A stretch of DNA of 42,255 nucleotides. It comes from Nocardia wallacei (GTDB taxonomy: Bacteria; Actinomycetota; Actinomycetes; Mycobacteriales; Mycobacteriaceae). The number at the start of each line of letters is the position of its first letter. Position 1 is the first letter of the stretch. The translations under genes and the position numbers were made by a program. Shown here piece by piece: positions 37,997 to 42,255 of this stretch. The stretch lies in the NCBI RefSeq assembly GCF_029869545.1, contig NZ_JARWQD010000366.1, forward strand, positions 1-42,255, read 5' to 3'. The notes beneath the pieces are model-generated. The model was not told where the DNA came from. It saw only the letters and a program-made list of their open reading frames with translations, and did not search any database.

Positions 37997-39222
37997 CAGT
38001 GTCCAGTGCACTGCTCGTCGACATCTCCCCGCTGCGGACCAGCCGCGGGTTCCGCTGCGCGTTCGCGGCCCGGCTGGTCTCGGTGCTGGGCATCGGGCTG
38101 CTCATGGTGGCGCTACCGGTGCAGATCTACGAGCTGACCGGCTCGTCGGTGCACGTCGCCGCCGTGGCGACGGTGACGGCGGTGGCGCTGTTCGCCGGGA
38201 GCCTCGGCGGCGGCGTGCTCGCCGACCGGCACGACCGCCGCGACGTGATCCAATGGTCGCGCACCGCAGCGGGTTTGGGGTTTCTGATCCTGGGTGTCAA
38301 TGCGCTGCTACCGGATCCGCTGCTGCCCGTGATCTACGTCGCCGCCGTGCTCGACGGCCTGGCGGGCGGGGTGAGCGGAACCACCCTCATGGCACTGGTT
38401 CCCGTGCTGGTGGGACGGGATAAGGTGGCCGCCGCCGGAGCGCTGACCGCCCTCACCTCCGACGTCGGCACGATGATCACCCCGGCGCTGGCGGGTGTGC
38501 TCATCGCCGAAACCGGTGTCGCCCTGGCGTTTTTCATCGCCGCGGCCGCCACCGCCGCGACCGTGGGGCTGATCCGGGCGATCGGCCCCGCGCCGCCACC
38601 GGCCCGCGCCACCGGCCACCCGGTGCGAGAACTGTTCGCGGGCATCGGATTCGCGGTGCGGCACCGCGACATTCGCGCGGTCCTGCTGGTGGGCCTGCTC
38701 GCCATGCTGGTGAGCGGCCCGCTGGTGCTGCTGCCCGCCTTCGCCGACGTCGAACTCGGCGCGGGCCCGACGACCCTGGGCCTGCTGTACGCCGCGCCCG
38801 GTGCCGGGGCCGTCCTCGGATCGCTGACCAGCGGCTGGATCGGGCGCACCCACCAGCCCGGGCGGGCACTGCTGGTCTCGCTGGCGCTCATGCCGATCGG
38901 GGTGATCGTGGCCGGGCTGTGGTCGCACGCCGCCTGGGTCTTCCTGGGCCTGGCCGGGTTCGGCCTGGCCCGGGCGGTGAACATGGTGCTGCGCTACACG
39001 GTGCTGCAGCAGCAGGCGCCCGAGGAACTGCGGGGCCGGATGTCGGGACTGCTGATGGTGCAGTCGGTCACCGGCACCGCGGTCGGGTCGATGGTGGCGG
39101 GTCTGATGGGTCGATTGTTCGCGCCGGGCGCCGCGCTCGTGGTCTACGGGGTGTCGGTGCTGGTGCTCGGCGGGCTGGTGGCGGTCGCCGCCGGACCGCT
39201 GCGAGGAGAGGAGGAGAAGTGA
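37993..39222 (+). CDS. Siderophore exporter, MFS family (EntS-like)
   Basis: 409 residues with about 12 membrane helices. The loop GGGVLADRHDRRDVIQW between helices 2 and 3 is the MFS motif of the EntS/enterobactin exporter group. The second half repeats it as SGWIGRTHQPGRALL. The start is GTG 37993, overlapping the binding-protein stop (GTGA); the very long upstream frame is a shadow of the NRPS. The stop overlaps the reductase start. Its place in the operon supports export of the newly made siderophore. Confidence 0.9.
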   Translation: MTVSSALLVDISPLRTSRGFRCAFAARLVSVLGIGLLMVALPVQIYELTGSSVHVAAVATVTAVALFAGSLGGGVLADRHDRRDVIQWSRTAAGLGFLILGVNALLPDPLLPVIYVAAVLDGLAGGVSGTTLMALVPVLVGRDKVAAAGALTALTSDVGTMITPALAGVLIAETGVALAFFIAAAATAATVGLIRAIGPAPPPARATGHPVRELFAGIGFAVRHRDIRAVLLVGLLAMLVSGPLVLLPAFADVELGAGPTTLGLLYAAPGAGAVLGSLTSGWIGRTHQPGRALLVSLALMPIGVIVAGLWSHAAWVFLGLAGFGLARAVNMVLRYTVLQQQAPEELRGRMSGLLMVQSVTGTAVGSMVAGLMGRLFAPGAALVVYGVSVLVLGGLVAVAAGPLRGEEEK

Positions 39223-40058
39223 CCGATCGTGCCGCCTACGCCGAGCGGATCGCCGATGTGCTGTCCGGCTCGCACGGGGCCAAGGTCGGCTACCCGATCG
39301 GCCTGCGGGAGCTCGAGGTGCTCCGCACCGAGCAGGTGGGGGCCGGGCTGCTGCGCATCACGTTCGGCGGACCCGAACTGCACGGGTTCCACAGCTACGT
39401 CCCGGATGAGCATGTGCGCCTGATCTTTCCGTGCGAGGACGGGGTGCTCCGATTGCCGGAGCGCGACGGCCTGTCGCTGGAATGGGGCAACCCGCGCCCG
39501 GTCTCGCGGGAGTACACGGTGCGCCGCCACAGCGCCGCGGACGGTGAGCTGGATATCGACTTCGCCCTCCATCCCGGCGGCCTGGCCTCCGAATGGGCGC
39601 TGGCCGCCACGCCGGGCACCCGGATCCACATCGCCGGGCCTCCCGGTGGGGTGGTGGTGCCCGAGTCGTACGACAAGTACCTGTTCGGCGGCGACATCAC
39701 CGCGCTCCCGGCCATCGCCCGGTGGCTGGAACGGCTGCCGCGCAACGCCTCCGGCTGGGCGTTCATCGAAGTCGGCACGGCCGCCGAGGAAATCGCGCTG
39801 GATCCGCCGCCCGGCATCGAGGTGCGCTGGGTGCACCGCGGCGCCGCGGAACCGGGCACCGGCGACGCCTTCGAGAAGGCGGTGCGCACGGTGGCAGCGC
39901 CTGCGGGACAACGGATCTACGTCTGGCTGGCCGGAGAGGCCGGATGGCTGCGCCCGCTGCGCCGCTGGGTGCGCGCCGAACTGGGGGTGGGCCCCAAGGA
40001 TTCCCTGATCGCCGGGTACTGGAAGCGCGGCGTCGCCGATTTCGACCGAGAGGAATGA
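39219..40058 (+). CDS. Siderophore-interacting protein, ferric-siderophore reductase (ViuB/SIP-type)
   Basis: 279 residues. FAD-binding N-terminal barrel with the flavin motif RPVSREYTVRRH (about 94-105), then IDFALHPGGLASEWALAATPGTRIHIAGPPGG and the SIP C-terminal domain (VWLAGEAGWLRPLRRWVRAELG, ending IAGYWKRGVADFDRE). These cytoplasmic NAD(P)H-linked flavoproteins reduce the imported ferric siderophore to release iron. The start is GTG 39219 (overlap with the MFS stop), preceded by the strong site GGAGAGGAGGAGA. It is followed by the carrier-protein gene after one base. Confidence 0.92.
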   Translation: MTDRAAYAERIADVLSGSHGAKVGYPIGLRELEVLRTEQVGAGLLRITFGGPELHGFHSYVPDEHVRLIFPCEDGVLRLPERDGLSLEWGNPRPVSREYTVRRHSAADGELDIDFALHPGGLASEWALAATPGTRIHIAGPPGGVVVPESYDKYLFGGDITALPAIARWLERLPRNASGWAFIEVGTAAEEIALDPPPGIEVRWVHRGAAEPGTGDAFEKAVRTVAAPAGQRIYVWLAGEAGWLRPLRRWVRAELGVGPKDSLIAGYWKRGVADFDREE

Positions 40059-40059
40059 G

Positions 40060-40299
40060 ATGACCAGCGAGCAGATCGCGGCGGACCCGCGCCAGCGCGT
40101 AATCGACGATGTGGCAGCGGCATTGGGCGTCGGCCCCGGTGAGCTGTCGGCCGACACCAATCTGCTGGATGCCGGGCTGGACTCGGTCCGGATCATGTCC
40201 CTGGTGGAGAAGTGGCGCTCCGCGGGCCACGAGCACATCGACTTCCCCACGCTGGCTTCGGATCCCGTGCTCGGATCGTGGCTCGACGTGCTGTCGTGA
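40060..40299 (+). CDS. Stand-alone aryl carrier protein
   Basis: 79 residues. A single thiolation domain with the phosphopantetheine site LLDAGLDSVRIMSLVEKW (Ser42). Arg and Met after the serine (DSVRIMSLVE) and DFPTLASDPVLGSWLDVL are typical of the EntB/DhbB/VibB aryl carrier domain. Here it lacks the isochorismatase part fused to EntB and DhbB. It should receive 2,3-dihydroxybenzoate from the ligase at 40338 and deliver it to C1 of the NRPS. The start ATG 40060 is one base after the reductase stop. Confidence 0.88.
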   Translation: MTSEQIAADPRQRVIDDVAAALGVGPGELSADTNLLDAGLDSVRIMSLVEKWRSAGHEHIDFPTLASDPVLGSWLDVLS

Positions 40300-40304
40300 C
40301 GGGC

Positions 40305-40327
40305 GGCGCGGCCGGTGCGGCCGCGCC
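40305..40327. terminator. Bidirectional terminator between carrier protein and DHB ligase
   Basis: Perfect 10-bp stem GGCGCGGCCG / CGGCCGCGCC with a three-base loop GTG, midway between the convergent stops at 40299 and 40338. Confidence 0.75.
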
Positions 40328-40337
40328 ACCCCGGCGG

Positions 40338-41984
40338 TCAGCGCGAAGGTGCCCGGTCGGCGAGCAGCCCGCGCAGCTCCCGGCGGCTGGTCTTGCCGAC
40401 CCCGGTCTCCGGGAAGCTGTCCACGACCACAACGGCGTCGGGCATCTTCCAGGCCGCCACGCCGCGCTCGCGCACGAAGGCGCGCACGGTCGACAGGGTA
40501 AGCGCATCCGCCGGATCCCCGGGCTGCACGAAGGCGCAGATGCGCTGTCCGAGAACGGGATCCGGGGTGCCGACGATCACCGCATCGCGGATGCCCGGAT
40601 GGGCCAGCAGGTGTGCCTCGAGCTCCTCCGCCGACACCTTCTCCCCGCCGCGGTTCACCCAGTCCCCGGCGCGTCCCTGCACGACCAGATTGCCGTCGGG
40701 ACGCACGCACACGATATCGCCGGTGCGGTACCAGCCGTCGTCGGTGAAGCTACGGGCGTCGGCCTCCGGATTGTCGTAGTAGCCGCGAATCGTGTAGGGG
40801 CCGCTGGTGATCAGGTTGCCGTCGGTGCCCGGCGGCACCTCCTCGCCCGCGTCGTCGACCACCCGGAGCCGGTCGTGCTCGGACATGGGACGCCCCTGGG
40901 TGGCGACGACCACGTCGATCGGGTCGTCGAGCCGGGTGTAGCAGACCAGGCCCTCGGCCATGCCGAACACCTGCTGCAGCGTCGCTCCCAGTGCGGGGCC
41001 GATCCGGCGCGCCAGCTCCTCCGGGCAGCGGGCCCCGCCCACCTGCACCACCCGCAGGCTGGACAGATCCGGGATGTCACCGGCCTCGGCCCGCTCCACC
41101 CACAGCCGTGCCAGCGGCGGCACCAGTCCGGTGAGGGTGACGCCGAACCGCTCGATCGCCCGAAATGCCGTGGCGGGAGTCGGATCCGGCGTCAGCGCCA
41201 CGGTGCCTCCGGCCCACAGCGTGCCCAGGATGCCCGGCGAACTCATCGGAAAGTTGTGCGCCACGGGCAATGTCGCGAGATACACGGTGCCGCTGTCGAG
41301 TTCGCAGATCTGGGCGCTGCGCCGCACGCTGTAGAGGTAGTCGTCGTGGGTGCGGGGGATGAGCTTCGGGATGCCGGTGCTGCCGCCGGACAGCTGCAGG
41401 AACGCGACATCACCGGCGTCGGTCTCGGGCAGATCGCCCGGCATGTCCCGGAATTCGCCGATATCGCGGGCGCCCTCGGGCAGCGTCTCGTCCCCATCGG
41501 TGACGACGAGCAGATGCCGCAGCGAACCGACCTGCCGCCGGATCGAATCCGCCAGTGCCGCATGGTCGAAACGCTGATGCAGGCCGCAGGTGATCATCGC
41601 CGTGGCCGCGGACGCTTCGGCGATCGGCGCCAGCTCCGCCTGCCGGTGCGCGGGCAGGCAGAACACCGGCAGCGCCCCGAGCCGGAACAGCGCGAAGATC
41701 ACCTCCACGAACTCCGCGCGATTGGGCAACTGCACCAGCACCCGGTCGTGCCGGGCGATCCCGAGACGGCGAAGCCCGGTGGCCAGCGCGCGGGAGCGGT
41801 GGTCGAGCTCGGCGTAGGTCCAGCGGTGCGTGTCGTCGACGACGGCGATCGCCTCCGGGGTCGCCGCCGCGCGGGCGGTCAGCACGTCGCCGAACGTCTC
41901 GCCGGTCCAGCAGCGCGCGGACCGGTACCGTGCGGCGTCGGCCGCGGGCCACGGCGTGAAACCGGGAAGCACGGTCGATGACAT
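40338..41984 (-). CDS. 2,3-dihydroxybenzoate-AMP ligase (EntE/DhbE-type)
   Basis: 548 residues, usual for EntE/DhbE. It activates an aryl acid as the adenylate and loads it on the carrier protein. Motifs: LQLSGGSTGIPKLIPRTH (A3), the aryl-acid pocket HNFPMSSPGILG (His243-Asn244) and GMAEGLVCYTRLDDP. Ser in SSPG and Val in GLV are the dihydroxybenzoate-type choices; salicylate ligases usually carry Leu at the latter. C-terminal GWYRTGD, GRAGDWVNRGGEKVSAEELE and catalytic Lys in ETGVGKTSRREL. The start is ATG 41984 (MSSTVLPGF), with AAGAGGTGG upstream; the longer open frame continues into artefactual sequence. Convergent with the operon. Confidence 0.93.
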   Translation of the reverse strand: MSSTVLPGFTPWPAADAARYRSARCWTGETFGDVLTARAAATPEAIAVVDDTHRWTYAELDHRSRALATGLRRLGIARHDRVLVQLPNRAEFVEVIFALFRLGALPVFCLPAHRQAELAPIAEASAATAMITCGLHQRFDHAALADSIRRQVGSLRHLLVVTDGDETLPEGARDIGEFRDMPGDLPETDAGDVAFLQLSGGSTGIPKLIPRTHDDYLYSVRRSAQICELDSGTVYLATLPVAHNFPMSSPGILGTLWAGGTVALTPDPTPATAFRAIERFGVTLTGLVPPLARLWVERAEAGDIPDLSSLRVVQVGGARCPEELARRIGPALGATLQQVFGMAEGLVCYTRLDDPIDVVVATQGRPMSEHDRLRVVDDAGEEVPPGTDGNLITSGPYTIRGYYDNPEADARSFTDDGWYRTGDIVCVRPDGNLVVQGRAGDWVNRGGEKVSAEELEAHLLAHPGIRDAVIVGTPDPVLGQRICAFVQPGDPADALTLSTVRAFVRERGVAAWKMPDAVVVVDSFPETGVGKTSRRELRGLLADRAPSR

Positions 41985-42255
41985 TGGGGGCCACCTCTTT
42001 CCAAGCGAATCCAGCGGTGGGGGCCCCCCCCGGGGGGGGGGGCCGCCCCAAAAAAATAAATGTTTTGTTAAAATTATTTTATTTAATTTTTTGGTTGTGG
42101 GGGGGGGGTTGTGTAAGGCCCCGCCGGCGCGGTTCACACCCCCCCCCGGCCTACCCAAAACTTTAATTTAAATATGTTTCCCCTAACCTCACTAGATTTT
42201 GGGGTGCCCCCCCCCCCGGGGCGGCGCGCACCGCTGGATTCGCTTGGAAAGAGGT
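41985..42255. other. Fold-back contig end with a 27-bp inverted repeat
   Basis: Bases 41993-42019 recur as the exact reverse complement at 42229-42255. Between them lie long G and C runs and an AT-rich stretch (about 42050-42112 and 42160-42200) unlike anything else in the window. The copies begin within the ribosome site of the ligase gene. This looks like an assembly or read artefact, and the real promoter of the ligase is lost. Confidence 0.8.

Noticed and set aside
42181..42193. CCTAACCTCACTAG-like half iron box in the terminal region
   Set aside because: It lies within the artefactual fold-back sequence and only one half matches.

Overview
The window looks like a complete assembly contig from a high-GC actinomycete, most probably a Nocardia. 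The evidence is gene content and base composition: a mycolata-type protein mannosyltransferase, a giant fused acyl-CoA carboxylase, DtxR/IdeR-type iron boxes, many TetR/MerR/IclR regulators and frequent GTG starts. Both ends are unreliable. Roughly the first 90 bases are homopolymer-rich, and the last 263 bases fold back on themselves through a perfect 27-bp inverted repeat around AT-rich filler.

Layout. 1-1636: a 5'-truncated alpha/beta hydrolase and a MerR regulator broken by one extra C in a C run. 1918-5508: a four-gene glycine-betaine/choline (OpuC/ProU-type) ABC importer with 4-bp gene overlaps. 5472-8904: a Baeyer-Villiger-type flavin monooxygenase, its MerR-like regulator and a divergent second flavoprotein. 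8859-10264: a two-gene operon (tiny winged-helix protein plus a degenerate serine-recombinase-fold protein) divergent from a TetR regulator. 10332-11930: Pmt. 12164-17611: an 1815-residue fused biotin carboxylase/BCCP/carboxyltransferase. Two inverted copies of one 26-bp hairpin element lie on either side of it, each starting with the stop codon of a flanking gene.

18155-25529 is a quaternary-amine demethylation locus: ferredoxin reductase and Rieske ferredoxin (minus strand), then dimethylglycine oxidase-like protein, monomeric sarcosine oxidase-like protein and a Rieske oxygenase of the glycine-betaine monooxygenase type (plus strand), followed by an IclR regulator. Together these could take betaine to dimethylglycine, sarcosine and glycine. 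The OpuC-type importer at the left of the window would supply the substrate. The divergent promoter region carries mirrored copies of the motif GTTGCGT-N4-AGCAAC.

26576-41984 is an iron-regulated catecholate siderophore locus: two iron boxes, two FecCD permeases and an ATPase, then a third iron box, a DhbF-like NRPS (C-A-T-C-A-T-TE), a binding lipoprotein, an EntS-like exporter, a ferric-siderophore reductase and a free aryl carrier protein. A convergent 2,3-dihydroxybenzoate-AMP ligase closes the locus. By reading the adenylation pockets I infer a basic residue (Arg/Lys-like) in module 1 and a glycine-like residue in module 2, so the product may differ from bacillibactin. Genes for making dihydroxybenzoate are not in the window.
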